NCBI GenBank assembly: GCA_963816535.1
Contig: CAWFKW010000001.1
Span: forward strand, 124,001 to 188,000
DNA from: CAWFKW01 sp963816535
GTDB taxonomy: Bacteria; Bacteroidota; Ignavibacteria; Tepidaquicellales; OLB5
Direction: 5' to 3'
Length of the DNA: 64,000 nucleotides
The notes under the pieces are model-generated. The model made no database searches. It saw nothing but the letters and a program-made list of their open reading frames with translations, and was not told the DNA's origin. Numbering within the stretch: the stretch's first letter is position 1; each line of letters starts with the position of its first letter. Below, in pieces: positions 54,190 through 63,522 of this stretch. Made by a program: the position numbers and the translations under genes.

Positions 54190-54261
54190 ATCCCCGCGAA
54201 GGCGGGGATCCCAATTAATTTTAAATATATTTTCTCAGTCCCAAGTTCCAGCTTGGGACTG
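54190..54261. repeat. Two adjacent REP-like palindromes between rfbA and galE
   Basis: First: ATCCCCGC-GAAG-GCGGGGAT at 54190-54209. Second: CAGTCCCAAG-TTCCAG-CTTGGGACTG at 54236-54261, with 10-bp arms. Neither is followed by a T-run. They look like dispersed palindromic repeats rather than terminators. Confidence 0.6.
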
Positions 54262-54269
54262 CAGATGAA

Positions 54270-55241
54270 TTAAAACTTCCTGTTCAAATACCAATTCCAT
54301 GCAGTCTGAATGATCTCATCCAGCCCGTATTTAGCGTTCCATCCCAAAAGGTTTTTGGCTTTCGAGTTTTCCGCAACAAGTCTTGCAGGGTCCCCGGCCC
54401 GGCGCGCAACTATTTCGGATTTAATGTCTTTTCCGGTAATCCTTCGCGCAGCGTCTATCATTTCCTTTACCGAGTAACCGTTGCCAGTCCCCACGTTGAT
54501 ATAGTCGGACTTGTTTTCTCTCTCTATATAGTTCAGCGCTCTTATATGTGCATCAGCCAGGTCATTTACATGAATATAATCCCTTATACATGTTCCGTCA
54601 GCGGTATCATAATCATCGCCGAAGATCAAAATCTTTTCTTTTATCCCAAGCGCCGCGTATAATATTAACGGGATCAGATGCGGCTCAGGTTCATGGCTTT
54701 CACCAATGGAAGCATCATCAGAACATCCTGCAGCATTAAAATACCTGAGCGCGATGTGTTTCATTTCATGTGAGGTGTCATAATCCCTCAGGATTTCCTC
54801 TATCATATACTTTGTTCTGGCGTATGGATTTATGGGATTTGCCGGTTCGCTTTCCGATATGGGAATATTCACGGGGTTGCCGTATATAGAACATGTGGAT
54901 GAAAATACAAACTTCTTAACGTTATTTTCTTTTACCGAGTTGATCAGATTAAAACTTCCAACTACATTATTCCTGTAATACATCCCGGGGTCTTCAACTG
55001 ATTCGCCGACATACGTAAAAGCGGCGAAATGTATTACCGCATCGATTGCGTACTTCTTTATGGCTGAAACCAATAAATTATACTCAAGCAAATCAACTTT
55101 TTCAAAAGGAACGCCTTTCGGAACTGACTCGATGTGACCTCTTGAAAGATTATCAATTATTACAACCTCAAATCCTTTATCAAGCAGAAGTTTTACCGTA
55201 TGTGAACCAATATAACCCGCTCCGCCCGTGACTAATATCAA
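54270..55241 (-). CDS. galE: UDP-glucose 4-epimerase
   Basis: The 323-residue short-chain dehydrogenase-fold enzyme interconverts UDP-glucose and UDP-galactose with bound NAD. It has the GGAGYIGSH dinucleotide loop at 6-14, the catalytic Tyr-Lys pair in NPYARTKYMIEE, the SSTCSIYG Ser region, ALRYFNAAG, and TCIRDYIHVNDLADAH. It belongs with the neighbouring sugar-nucleotide genes rfbA and rfbC. The 55242-55410 stretch upstream has no gene. Confidence 0.96.
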   Translation of the reverse strand: MILVTGGAGYIGSHTVKLLLDKGFEVVIIDNLSRGHIESVPKGVPFEKVDLLEYNLLVSAIKKYAIDAVIHFAAFTYVGESVEDPGMYYRNNVVGSFNLINSVKENNVKKFVFSSTCSIYGNPVNIPISESEPANPINPYARTKYMIEEILRDYDTSHEMKHIALRYFNAAGCSDDASIGESHEPEPHLIPLILYAALGIKEKILIFGDDYDTADGTCIRDYIHVNDLADAHIRALNYIERENKSDYINVGTGNGYSVKEMIDAARRITGKDIKSEIVARRAGDPARLVAENSKAKNLLGWNAKYGLDEIIQTAWNWYLNRKF

Positions 55242-55410
55242 ATTTTCCCCACGAATTTTTTGTGAATTACTAAGATAAAATGAGGGATTATTTATTACAA
55301 TGTATAAAAATCAGTTAATAGTTAACAGCGCCAATAACTTTATGCCCTTAATCGTAAAATCTCAATTCCAAATTCCAAATTCTCAATTCTCAAATCTGCT
55401 AACCTGCAAC

Positions 55411-56814
55411 TTACTTCGTCAAAATCATCTTCTTCGTATCGCTGAAGCTTTGAGTTACTAGCCTATAAAAATAAATTCCGCTTGCAAGATGCGATGCGTC
55501 AAAACTAACTTCATAAGTTCCTGGGTTGAACTGTCCGTTAACCAAAGTTTCAACTTCCTTGCCCAGAATATCAAACAAAACAACTTTTGCATTTCCCTGT
55601 TTTGAAATTTGAAATTGAAATTTTGTAGTGGGGTTAAACGGATTTGGATAATTCTGCTGCAAGCTGAAGCCGGAAGGAACATTTCCACTAATTGCTCTGA
55701 TCCCAAACGGAAAAGTATTATCGTTGAATGACATTCCGCCGAAACCCGGATACGTAGCGTTGATACCTGATGCCGTGTAATTTGCATTATTGTATGCAGA
55801 TGTGATATCCCATTTCCAGACATTTGAATTTCCCTGGTCATTCAGGTAAATAGTATTGTCTTTGAAAGCCGTACCGCCGAACTTTGCATCCTGAAGATAG
55901 TATACGCTGGTTGAAGCGGGCGGGACCGTATATGTAACGGCTACGTTCGGGTTGCTCCGCGTTCCGCTTACTGTTTGAGTGAGCAGAAAAGTAAGATACG
56001 CGTTATTGATCTTCACAAAAGTGCCCTCGCCTGGATTATTTGCTCTAACCCAGTCATTATTATTAGAGACCCAGAGATTTTGTGCGTTATCAAAAGCGAA
56101 TCCTTCGGGCGCAGAGAAAAGTTTTACGTTAACTGAACCGCCGCTTAGCATAGCCGCCGGATATGTTCCCGCGCCGTTTTCAACTACATAAAAGTTATCA
56201 TATGATGAGCCGGCTGTAAAGCAAATAGCCCTGTGTTCATCAAGACTGCCGGTCCACAGATTGCCCGCCGCATCAAATGCAATTCCCGTAAAGTAATTAA
56301 CCCAATAATTCGGAACGGGAAGATCGAATGCGGAAGAAACGGCATAGCCTGAGGCTTTTGTATATCGCGTTATTTTTCCGCTCGAGCCGCCTGTAAAAAA
56401 CTTTGCCACATACAGGTCGCCGGTCACAGGATGAATAGCGATTCCTGCCACCGATGCGGTTGGGATGATGATCGGAGAATTGTTATTCCTGACCGGGTAT
56501 ATATCGCTGTAATAATATATCAGAACCCCGCCCTGCGTTCCGTCTTTATCGAAAGAAATAAAGAGCTTCCCGTCATAAATTGCGGTTGCGTTCGGTCCCG
56601 CAGGCCCGAAGGGGATTGGGAAATTTATGAATTCAGGACCCAGGTCAAATGTATGAAACAACGTTCCTGAAGCTGCCTGGTAGAATTTGACCACTTTATC
56701 TCCGTAATACGGCTCAGCTATATAATCGCCTGCCGAAAAAACCTGACTAAGGGAGCTGGCGCTCATAGCTATAAAAACAAAAACTGTCATGAAAACTTTA
56801 TATAATTTCCTCAT
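55411..56814 (-). CDS. Secreted NHL-type beta-propeller-like protein with sorting domain
   Basis: The 467-residue protein has a signal peptide (MRKLYKVFMTVFVFIAMSAS, cleavage near SQV). The body has SMP-30/NHL-like strands (GIAIHPVTGDLYVAKF, GIAFDAAGNLWTGSLDEH, GFAFDNAQNLWVSNN), a six-bladed-type propeller pattern. The C-terminal ~85 residues form a sorting domain (NYPNPFNPTTKFQF, LFDILGKE, SGIYFYRL, TKKMILTK). Substrate or ligand is unknown. Its neighbour at 56960 on the same strand is also a sorting-domain protein, 145 bp away, with no sign of operon coupling. Confidence 0.8.
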   Translation of the reverse strand: MRKLYKVFMTVFVFIAMSASSLSQVFSAGDYIAEPYYGDKVVKFYQAASGTLFHTFDLGPEFINFPIPFGPAGPNATAIYDGKLFISFDKDGTQGGVLIYYYSDIYPVRNNNSPIIIPTASVAGIAIHPVTGDLYVAKFFTGGSSGKITRYTKASGYAVSSAFDLPVPNYWVNYFTGIAFDAAGNLWTGSLDEHRAICFTAGSSYDNFYVVENGAGTYPAAMLSGGSVNVKLFSAPEGFAFDNAQNLWVSNNNDWVRANNPGEGTFVKINNAYLTFLLTQTVSGTRSNPNVAVTYTVPPASTSVYYLQDAKFGGTAFKDNTIYLNDQGNSNVWKWDITSAYNNANYTASGINATYPGFGGMSFNDNTFPFGIRAISGNVPSGFSLQQNYPNPFNPTTKFQFQISKQGNAKVVLFDILGKEVETLVNGQFNPGTYEVSFDASHLASGIYFYRLVTQSFSDTKKMILTK

Positions 56815-56959
56815 GTTCCTCTTAATAATTTAATAGTTATTGTAATGAAATGGATATGTTGATCTTTTTTACAATTCAATGTCGCCGATGTTGGCGTTAT
56901 CACCAACATCAATACCAATTATCAAATGTTTTACCTGCAACTTGCTAAAGTGCAATTGA

Positions 56960-59575
56960 TTACTTCACAAGGACCATCTTCATCGTTTTTGTAAAGCTCT
57001 GTGAAGACGAAGCGTCTTTTGCCGTAATTCTGTAAATATAAATTCCGCTCGCCAAGTTTGTGCCGTCAAAATCAGCGGTATAATACCCGGCATCTTTTGA
57101 TTCGTTTACAAGCGTTGTTACTTCCTGACCCGCTAAATTGTAAACTTTAATACTTACAAAGCCCGAAAACGGTATCTGGTAATCTATTCTTGCTCTCGGG
57201 TTAGATGGATTCGGGTAACTCTGAGAGACGCTGAAAGCGTCAGGCGTTCCTATGTTAACGCCGTTGTTTAATGCAAACAATTCAAAATTGCCGTTGTAGT
57301 CTATTTGCTTGAGCCGGTAATCATATTTTCCCAAACTAAGCTTCTCATCGTTATAGACGTAATGATTCATGCTTGAGCTGTTTCCGTGTCCCGGCACAAA
57401 TCCTAAATCGGTCCACACGTTGCTGTTCTTAACGCTTCTTTCAACTTCGAAACCGGAATTATTCAGCTCCATCGTTGTTGCCCAGCTAAGTGAAACGTTG
57501 TTTTGAGCGTATACCGATGCGTTAAATGACTGCATGGTTACCGGCAGCGAGTTATCAACCGTTAAAATATTTGCGCCTGTCAAAGACTGACCATCAGGGT
57601 TGGTTATAGTTACTGAATATGTCCCCGGCAAAACTCCGCTTGTATTCACATCAAGAGTCACGCTTGTGCCGGAATTAAAAGTCGCGCTGTTAACTATTAT
57701 CCCGCCGGTAACAGAGGCTGAAATATGTTTTGTATATCCCGGCCCGCCAGCGTCGCTTCCCGGGTCGTAGAAACCTGAACCCAATACGGACGTTCCGGTT
57801 ATTGTGGTCGTGATCGAAGAATGGCTGTTAGTAATAGGAGTAGCCAATGTAGGCGTTGCAGGAGGCGGAGCTTTTAACTGCAGCACATGTACGCACCATG
57901 AATTAGTTGCGTTGCAGTATTCCTGGAATGTCCACATCGTCATGTTATCTGTGGGGTCTATTGCGATTTGAGTATAGTCGCCCCATCTCTGAGGCGTCAC
58001 AGATTGTGCATTATATGACGAGGAACTTGTGACAGCCGGAGCAAAAGCTTCCAAAGTTCCTGCGGCGTCGCTTGAAAGTCTGCCGCTGATATAAATGTCA
58101 GCTCTGAAGTTCGTTCCTGCTGAGCTGCAGGAAAGCGCCATGTGTCCCTGGCCGCTCATTGCGACGCTTGGAATCCAAAAACCTCTTGGGTTGCTGGCAG
58201 TATTATCATACAGGGTTCCGGACTGGTTCAATGTTGGCGTCGATGTAAGATTTGAAAACTCGTACCATCTTGCGGCGTTTCGTGTTCCTGCGCTGCCTCC
58301 TACGCCCGAAGTATTCACTCTTAAATTCTGCGCCGTCCACAATGAAGAGACTCCGGTAATGGTATTCATCTTCAACTGGGCTGCAAACAGCCTGTGGTCC
58401 AGCGCATCCAGGGCTCTTGTGCTGCCAAGAGCAGGCTGGTTCAGCGGGGCATATGTCGTCGGCGTTGTTATACTAATATTGCCGGAACTTGTCGGGGTTC
58501 CTCCGGGATTAGAAATTCTCACAATATTAATTTTACTGTACACCCCTGCGTCGGTCCCAATAAAATATCCCTCAGTCGAATTCGGGTTATCGTTATCAAC
58601 ACCCTGGGGTGTATATATCCCTGAAGAAGAAGTCGCCATTTGTCTGAATGCAGTCACAGTTAACGTGCCTGAAATGAGATTTGCTTTGTTTACTACAAAT
58701 CCTGTCGTGCCAAGAAACGCCGTGCCTGCGGCGTTAAAAACATTCACCCCAATGTACAACGCGAACCTGTCGAGACCCAGCGTATCATAATCCGCGAACC
58801 CGCCCGTATCAGAATTCGGGGTTGTTCCTACAAGGTCATGCTGAAAGTAAAAGAAAGTAAAGCTCGAGGTACCTGTTATGGTCGGACCTGAGCTAACGGC
58901 TATCAGAACTCTGTCAGGTGTGGCCACATCTATAACGGTCAGGAACCATCTTTGAGTGAGCCTGTCATATCTGACGTGAGTATCCGATGTGCTTGCCGAC
59001 CTGACGGAAGCAAAAAAGTTGTCGGTAGTTGTGTTAAGCGCTCCAACAACCCCGGTTTTATCGAAAACTTTTAATCTTCCGTTTGATGTGACAACAATTT
59101 GAGTTGGCCCCACGGAACCGCAGCAATCGGGGGGAACATATCCGACAGTTTCTCCAATTTGCGTCCCGTCAAAAGAAACGCCTATGGTTTGCGGCGCCAT
59201 ACCGTCCGGAACGCCATTTGTTTTCGAATTTGCGTCGTAAGGCCATGAGGGAATTTCAGGCGCGTCTGGATTTTGCCTCAAAGGCGGAAGCGCTTCATCC
59301 TCTTCATCTTTTGGAGTACGTACATGCCCGTCCCAGTGCACGGGATTTTTTCTTCCCCGCTCCATAATCTTACTTACGGATTCAGTTATTCCTTTGGCGC
59401 CGTGCCATGGGACGCCGGTTACGGTTGCGCCGGTTTGCACGCCGATCCCAAAAGTTGCGCTCAATGATAACTTAGGGACAACAATAGTACTTTCATAATA
59501 CTTGCCGCTGCTGGGCGCAAGTATAATTAATGCCGCCGCAAAAATGAATATCAGACTCTTAGTCTTTGTTTTCAT
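56960..59575 (-). CDS. Large secreted protein with sorting domain
   Basis: The 871-residue protein has a signal peptide (LIFIFAAALIILAP). The body is rich in Thr, Ser, Gly and Asn and contains a long uncharacterised region (about 130-590: GYVPPDCCGSVGPTQIVV, GTTGFVVNKANLISG, WCVHVLQLKAP). An IPT/TIG-like beta-sandwich follows (about 600-690, ILGSGFYDPG..., PGTYSVTITNPDG), then a WATTMELNNSGFEVERS fibronectin-like module. The end is a sorting domain (SYPNPSNPRARIDY, VYNLAGQE, SGIYIYRI, MKMVLVK), slightly divergent (SNP for FNP). Function unknown; no catalytic motif was seen. Confidence 0.8.
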   Translation of the reverse strand: MKTKTKSLIFIFAAALIILAPSSGKYYESTIVVPKLSLSATFGIGVQTGATVTGVPWHGAKGITESVSKIMERGRKNPVHWDGHVRTPKDEEDEALPPLRQNPDAPEIPSWPYDANSKTNGVPDGMAPQTIGVSFDGTQIGETVGYVPPDCCGSVGPTQIVVTSNGRLKVFDKTGVVGALNTTTDNFFASVRSASTSDTHVRYDRLTQRWFLTVIDVATPDRVLIAVSSGPTITGTSSFTFFYFQHDLVGTTPNSDTGGFADYDTLGLDRFALYIGVNVFNAAGTAFLGTTGFVVNKANLISGTLTVTAFRQMATSSSGIYTPQGVDNDNPNSTEGYFIGTDAGVYSKINIVRISNPGGTPTSSGNISITTPTTYAPLNQPALGSTRALDALDHRLFAAQLKMNTITGVSSLWTAQNLRVNTSGVGGSAGTRNAARWYEFSNLTSTPTLNQSGTLYDNTASNPRGFWIPSVAMSGQGHMALSCSSAGTNFRADIYISGRLSSDAAGTLEAFAPAVTSSSSYNAQSVTPQRWGDYTQIAIDPTDNMTMWTFQEYCNATNSWCVHVLQLKAPPPATPTLATPITNSHSSITTTITGTSVLGSGFYDPGSDAGGPGYTKHISASVTGGIIVNSATFNSGTSVTLDVNTSGVLPGTYSVTITNPDGQSLTGANILTVDNSLPVTMQSFNASVYAQNNVSLSWATTMELNNSGFEVERSVKNSNVWTDLGFVPGHGNSSSMNHYVYNDEKLSLGKYDYRLKQIDYNGNFELFALNNGVNIGTPDAFSVSQSYPNPSNPRARIDYQIPFSGFVSIKVYNLAGQEVTTLVNESKDAGYYTADFDGTNLASGIYIYRITAKDASSSQSFTKTMKMVLVK

Positions 59576-59740
59576 TTTTCTGTTAAAGAATTACTGAAAT
59601 TTTCCGGAAAATTTAGCCCAATATAAACATTATTTGGTTAAGATGTCAATACTGCTGAAATACTGGAATTTATGGTGCAGATTCACTACATAACGCTTGT
59701 TAGGTAAAAATAAATTACTGTGAATTTTAGGATTTTTTTC

Positions 59741-59811
59741 GTATTTTTGTAAGATGGAATGGTTACAAATACCAATTATTATAAACTTATTCGTTCTTAC
59801 ACAAGGAGAGG
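59741..59811 (+). promoter_or_regulatory. Candidate promoter and Shine-Dalgarno of the transhydrogenase operon
   Basis: TATTTTTG at 59741-59748 fits TAnnTTTG; no clear -33 box is seen. AAGGAGAGG at 59803-59811 is a strong ribosome-binding site 12 nt before ATG 59824. The rest of 59576-59740 holds no gene. Confidence 0.45.
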
Positions 59812-59823
59812 ATACTATAGACT

Positions 59824-60954
59824 ATGTTAGTCGGAATTTTAAAAGAATCCGGCCCTGATAGAAGGGTCGCGGTTCTTCCGGAAGTTGCCGGGCAATTTGT
59901 TAAGTTGGGTTTGAAGGTTGCGGTAGAAAATGATGCGGGGAAAAATTCATTTGCTTACGACGAAGATTACAAAAATGCGGGAGCCGATGTTCTAAGCAAA
60001 AAAGACGTTCTTGAAAAAAGCGATTTAGTCATAAAGATAAATCAGCCTACAGATGATGAAGTGAGCGCCCTGAAAACCGGGCAGATCCTGCTTTCAATTA
60101 TTCAGCCGCTCTTATTTCCCGATCTCGTAAAAAAACTCAACGGTAAAAAAGTTACTATATTCGGGTTAGATGTTATCCCGAGGACTACACGCGCCCAGTC
60201 GATGGATATTCTTTCCTCGCAGGCGTCGGTCGCAGGTTACAAAGCCGTCCTTATGGCGGCAACGCATCTTGCGAAGTTTTTCCCGATGATGATAACTGCG
60301 GCCGGCAGTATAACCCCGGCAAAAATGCTCATACTTGGCGCCGGCGTTGCAGGTCTTCAGGCGGTCGCTACAGCAAGGAAACTTGGCGCGGTCGTCGAAG
60401 TATTTGACACCAGGCCGGCGGTTAAAGAAGAAGTGCTCTCGCTCGGCGGAAAATTTGTCGAGGTTGAAGGCGCAGCTGACGCTTCCAAAGCGGGCGGGTA
60501 TGCCGTTGAGCAAACAGAGGAATATAAACAGAGACAGGCCGCGCTTATACAGAAACATGCCGCCGCCGCCGATGTTATAATTACAACTGCGCAGATCCCC
60601 GGGCGCAAAGCGCCGCTGCTTATAACTAAAGTCACGGTTGACGCTATGAAAAAGGGTTCGGTTATTGTGGACCTTGCGGCCTCAACAGGCGGAAACTGCG
60701 AAGTTACCAAAGATAACGAAGTATTAAACTACAATGATGTTACCGTTATCGGGAACTCGTACCTTGCCTCAACAATGCCGTCTGATGCAAGCAAAATGTT
60801 CTCAAAGAACGTTTTGAATTTCCTGAAGCTTATCGTGAAAGAGGGGAACATAAACCTGAATTTCGAAGACGATATAGTTAAAGGCACTTGCATCGCGCAT
60901 GATGGCCAGATAGTTCATAAACCAACATTAGAATTAATAAATAAAACTGTTTGA
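59824..60954 (+). CDS. pntAA: NAD(P) transhydrogenase subunit alpha part 1 (NAD-binding)
   Basis: The 376-residue domain-I protein binds NAD(H) at the membrane. It shows AlaDH/PNT N-terminal features (LKESGPDRRVAVLPE, YKNAGADV), the MDILSSQASVAGYKAV segment, a Rossmann loop GAGVAGLQAVATARKLGA followed by VEVFDTRPAVKEE, and the CEVTKDNE end region. The enzyme couples proton flow to hydride transfer between NADH and NADP. It is the first gene of a three-gene operon; the second starts 4 nt after its stop. This split arrangement is common outside enterobacteria. Confidence 0.95.
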   Translation: MLVGILKESGPDRRVAVLPEVAGQFVKLGLKVAVENDAGKNSFAYDEDYKNAGADVLSKKDVLEKSDLVIKINQPTDDEVSALKTGQILLSIIQPLLFPDLVKKLNGKKVTIFGLDVIPRTTRAQSMDILSSQASVAGYKAVLMAATHLAKFFPMMITAAGSITPAKMLILGAGVAGLQAVATARKLGAVVEVFDTRPAVKEEVLSLGGKFVEVEGAADASKAGGYAVEQTEEYKQRQAALIQKHAAAADVIITTAQIPGRKAPLLITKVTVDAMKKGSVIVDLAASTGGNCEVTKDNEVLNYNDVTVIGNSYLASTMPSDASKMFSKNVLNFLKLIVKEGNINLNFEDDIVKGTCIAHDGQIVHKPTLELINKTV

Positions 60955-60958
60955 TAAT

Positions 60959-61270
60959 ATGGAAAGTATTTTAAATTTTATCGGCGCTAACATCCTGATG
61001 ATATATGTAGTTATACTATCAATCTTTCTGGGTGTGGAAGTCATTTCAAAAGTTCCGTCCATTCTGCACACTCCGTTGATGTCCGGCGCTAATGCTATTC
61101 ACGGAGTAGTTATAGTCGGAGCTATTCTTGTAATGGGACTAGCCGACCCCAACGATACTCCCGCCCTTGTACTGGGCTTTTTTGCTGTAATTTTAGGAAC
61201 TCTGAACGTGGTCGGCGGCTTTGTTGTAACCGACAGGATGCTCGGAATGTTCAAAAGAAAGGCTAAGTAA
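60959..61270 (+). CDS. pntAB: NAD(P) transhydrogenase subunit alpha part 2 (membrane)
   Basis: This 103-residue protein has three transmembrane segments (LMIYVVILSIFLGVEVI; INAIHGVVIVGAILV-like; ALVLGFFAVILGTLN) with the conserved motif SKVPSILHTPLMSGANAIHG. It is part of the proton channel (domain II). It lies 4 nt after pntAA and 11 nt before pntB. Confidence 0.95.
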   Translation: MESILNFIGANILMIYVVILSIFLGVEVISKVPSILHTPLMSGANAIHGVVIVGAILVMGLADPNDTPALVLGFFAVILGTLNVVGGFVVTDRMLGMFKRKAK

Positions 61271-61281
61271 GGTAGGATATC

Positions 61282-62694
61282 ATGTCAGGAATTTATGTTT
61301 TATTGTTTATATATCTTGTAGGCTCGGTTACTTTTATTTTGGGCCTTAAATTATTAGGTCACCCTGATACTGCGCGCAAAGGAAACCTGATCGCCGCGGC
61401 GGGTATGACATTGGCCGTAATAGGCACTATATTTTTATATAAGAACGAACATGGCAAAGCTATTGGAAATTACCTTTGGATCTTCGGCGGGTTAATTATC
61501 GGCGGCGTCGTGGGAACTCTTGTCGCCAAAAAAGTTAAAATGACCGCCATGCCGCAAATGGTCTCGCTCTTTAACGGAATGGGCGCCGCATGCGTCGCGG
61601 TTATGTCCGTAGTAGAATTTACACATTACGGAACAAACCATCCCGGCTCAACAATGATGAACGGCCAGGTTCTTGTTATTATGCTTGGACTTATGATTGG
61701 AAGTGTTTCGTTTTCAGGAAGCATCATCGCATGGGGAAAGCTCGAGGGAAAATTCGGCGATTTTGCCTTGCCGCTCGGGCAGGTTCTGAACATTCTCTTT
61801 GTAGTGGTTATGGTCGGGCTTTCGGTTTATATCATGACATTACCCGAAGCTAACAACACTTTATTATACGTAGTTCTTGCGGTATCGCTCTTATACGGAG
61901 TTATGTTCGTGTTCCCGATCGGCGGTGCGGATATGCCCGTTGTTATATCGCTTCTGAACTCGTTCACAGGTATGGCTGCCGCATGCGGCGGGTTCCTGTA
62001 TGATAATCAGGTCATGCTTACAGGAGGTATTTTAGTCGGTTCTTCAGGTACTATTCTTACCATTTTGATGTGTAAAGCGATGAATCGTTCTCTTACAAAC
62101 GTTATCATCGGCTCATTCTCCCAAAAGAACGCGTCTTCAAAGAAAGATGCCGGCGAGAAACCGCCTGTTAAAGAGATAAACGTATCTGATTGCGCTATAC
62201 TGATGAGCTATGCGAACAAGGTTATCATTATTCCGGGGTACGGACTCGCTGTCGCGCAGGCGCAGCATGCTTGCCATGAGCTTGAAAAAATACTCGAGTC
62301 AAAAGGAGTTCCTGTCGAATACGCTATTCACCCTGTCGCAGGAAGAATGCCCGGGCACATGAACGTGCTTCTTGCCGAAGCCGACGTTCCTTACCCGAAG
62401 CTTCGCGAGATGGATGATATCAATTCTGAATTTGATAATTGCGATGTTGCATTAGTTCTCGGAGCTAACGACGTTGTGAATCCGGCGGCTAAGAAAGACC
62501 CGAATTCGCCCATTTACGGGATGCCTATTTTGGAAGCAGAAAATGCGAAGAACATAATCATTAACAAAAGGAGCATGCGCCCGGGATATGCAGGCATTGA
62601 TAACGATCTGTTCTATGACCCGAAAACAAGGATGCTGTTCGGCGATGCGAAAGACGTTCTTCAGAAGCTTTGCACAGAACTGAAGACAGTATAA
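61282..62694 (+). CDS. pntB: NAD(P) transhydrogenase subunit beta
   Basis: The 470-residue protein has about nine transmembrane helices (domain II), then the NADP-binding domain III from about residue 290. Domain III shows GYGLAVAQAQHACHELEK, the hallmark HPVAGRMPGHMNVLLAEA, and LVLGANDVVNPAA, with a final KRSMRPGYAG. It completes the pump with PntAA and PntAB. An intrinsic terminator follows 24 nt after the stop. Confidence 0.96.
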   Translation: MSGIYVLLFIYLVGSVTFILGLKLLGHPDTARKGNLIAAAGMTLAVIGTIFLYKNEHGKAIGNYLWIFGGLIIGGVVGTLVAKKVKMTAMPQMVSLFNGMGAACVAVMSVVEFTHYGTNHPGSTMMNGQVLVIMLGLMIGSVSFSGSIIAWGKLEGKFGDFALPLGQVLNILFVVVMVGLSVYIMTLPEANNTLLYVVLAVSLLYGVMFVFPIGGADMPVVISLLNSFTGMAAACGGFLYDNQVMLTGGILVGSSGTILTILMCKAMNRSLTNVIIGSFSQKNASSKKDAGEKPPVKEINVSDCAILMSYANKVIIIPGYGLAVAQAQHACHELEKILESKGVPVEYAIHPVAGRMPGHMNVLLAEADVPYPKLREMDDINSEFDNCDVALVLGANDVVNPAAKKDPNSPIYGMPILEAENAKNIIINKRSMRPGYAGIDNDLFYDPKTRMLFGDAKDVLQKLCTELKTV

Positions 62695-62717
62695 GATTAC
62701 AAAATCGTTTTATATTC

Positions 62718-62748
62718 AAATGGGGGCTATCTTGACCCCCATTTTTTT
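62718..62748 (+). terminator. Intrinsic terminator of the pnt operon
   Basis: Stem AAATGGGGG/CCCCCATTT (62718-62726 and 62736-62744), loop of 9 nt, followed by further T residues. Confidence 0.85.
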
Positions 62749-62789
62749 ATGCCGCATACATCTTTTTTCTTTGGAGTGTCTGCCTGCAG

Positions 62790-63182
62790 TATATCGCCCC
62801 TACGGGGCTCTGAGGATTTCTATAATATTGGCTACAAATATATCGCCCCTACGGGGCTCTGTTTTTTTCTTGACATCATCTATAAATATATCGCCCCTAC
62901 GGGGCTCTGTTTTTTTCTTGACATCATCTATAAGTATATCGCCCCTACGGGGCTGTCATCCTCGTACAAAAATATTCCCCCTACGGGGCTGTTATCCTCT
63001 TTACAAAAATGACTACAAATATGTCAACCTTACGGGGCTATTATCTTATTTACAAAAATGACTACAAATATATTGCCCCACGGGGCTGTAATAATTATAT
63101 GGCGCCGGCTACAAATATGCCGCCCTTACTTGGCTGTTATCATTTAACAAAATAATTACAAAAAAATCGCTTACACGGGCTC
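62790..63182 (+). repeat. Array of nine REP-like palindromes, decaying toward the centre
   Basis: Unit: CTACAAATATATC followed by a hairpin GCCCC-TAC-GGGGC and CT. Hairpins start near 62796, 62845, 62893, 62941, 62977, 63026, 63075, 63122 and 63169, mostly 46-49 bp apart, one gap of 36. Units 1-5 keep a good palindrome; units 6-9 have mutated stems (for example CCTTACGGGGC and GCCCTTACTTGGC). Units 2-4 also share the intervening TTTTTTCTTGACATCATC, so part of the array grew by a 48-bp tandem duplication. Open frames across it are artefacts. Confidence 0.85.
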
Positions 63183-63210
63183 TGATTTGGATAAAAATTA
63201 TTATTTTTTT

Positions 63211-63510
63211 TAGCTCCGTTAGGAGCGATATATTTGTAGTAAATTTAACCTCAAATTTATAGCCCCGTATGGGCGACATATGAAATCCTACAAATATAAA
63301 AACGTAATGTCCATTTTTTTTGCTCTTTTAGCTCCGTTAGGAGCGTTATATTTGTAGTAAATTTAACCTCAAATTTATAGCCCCGTATGGGCGACATATG
63401 AAATCCTACAAATATAAAAACGTAATGTCCATTTTTTTTGCTCTTTTAGCTCCGTTAGGAGCGATATATTTGTAGTAATTAATCAACAAAAATCAGAGCC
63501 CCGTAGGGGC
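63211..63510 (-). repeat. Inverted REP-like cluster in a 118-bp tandem repeat (2.5 copies)
   Basis: The block beginning TAGCTCCGTTAGGAGC starts at 63211, 63329 and 63447, exactly 118 bp apart. The first two copies are nearly identical (GCGATATA against GCGTTATA); the third ends after about 70 bp. Each copy has two hairpins, GCTCC-GTTA-GGAGC and GCCCCGTATGGGC. All six elements are in the opposite orientation to the left array (palindrome, then GATATATTTGTAG). The last hairpin, GCCCC-GTA-GGGGC (63498-63510), ends 12 nt before the transposase ATG. Confidence 0.85.
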
Positions 63511-63522
63511 GAAATATGATTT

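Noticed and set aside
62720..63061. Two overlapping open frames with repeated PLRG residues
   Set aside because: They run entirely through the palindrome array and encode translated repeat DNA; no ribosome-binding site or family similarity.
62790..63182. CRISPR-like array with ~48-bp period
   Set aside because: The repeating unit is a short palindrome with a shared flank, spacing varies (36-49), several 'spacers' are themselves repeated, and units are strongly degenerate; no cas genes are nearby. It fits REP elements.
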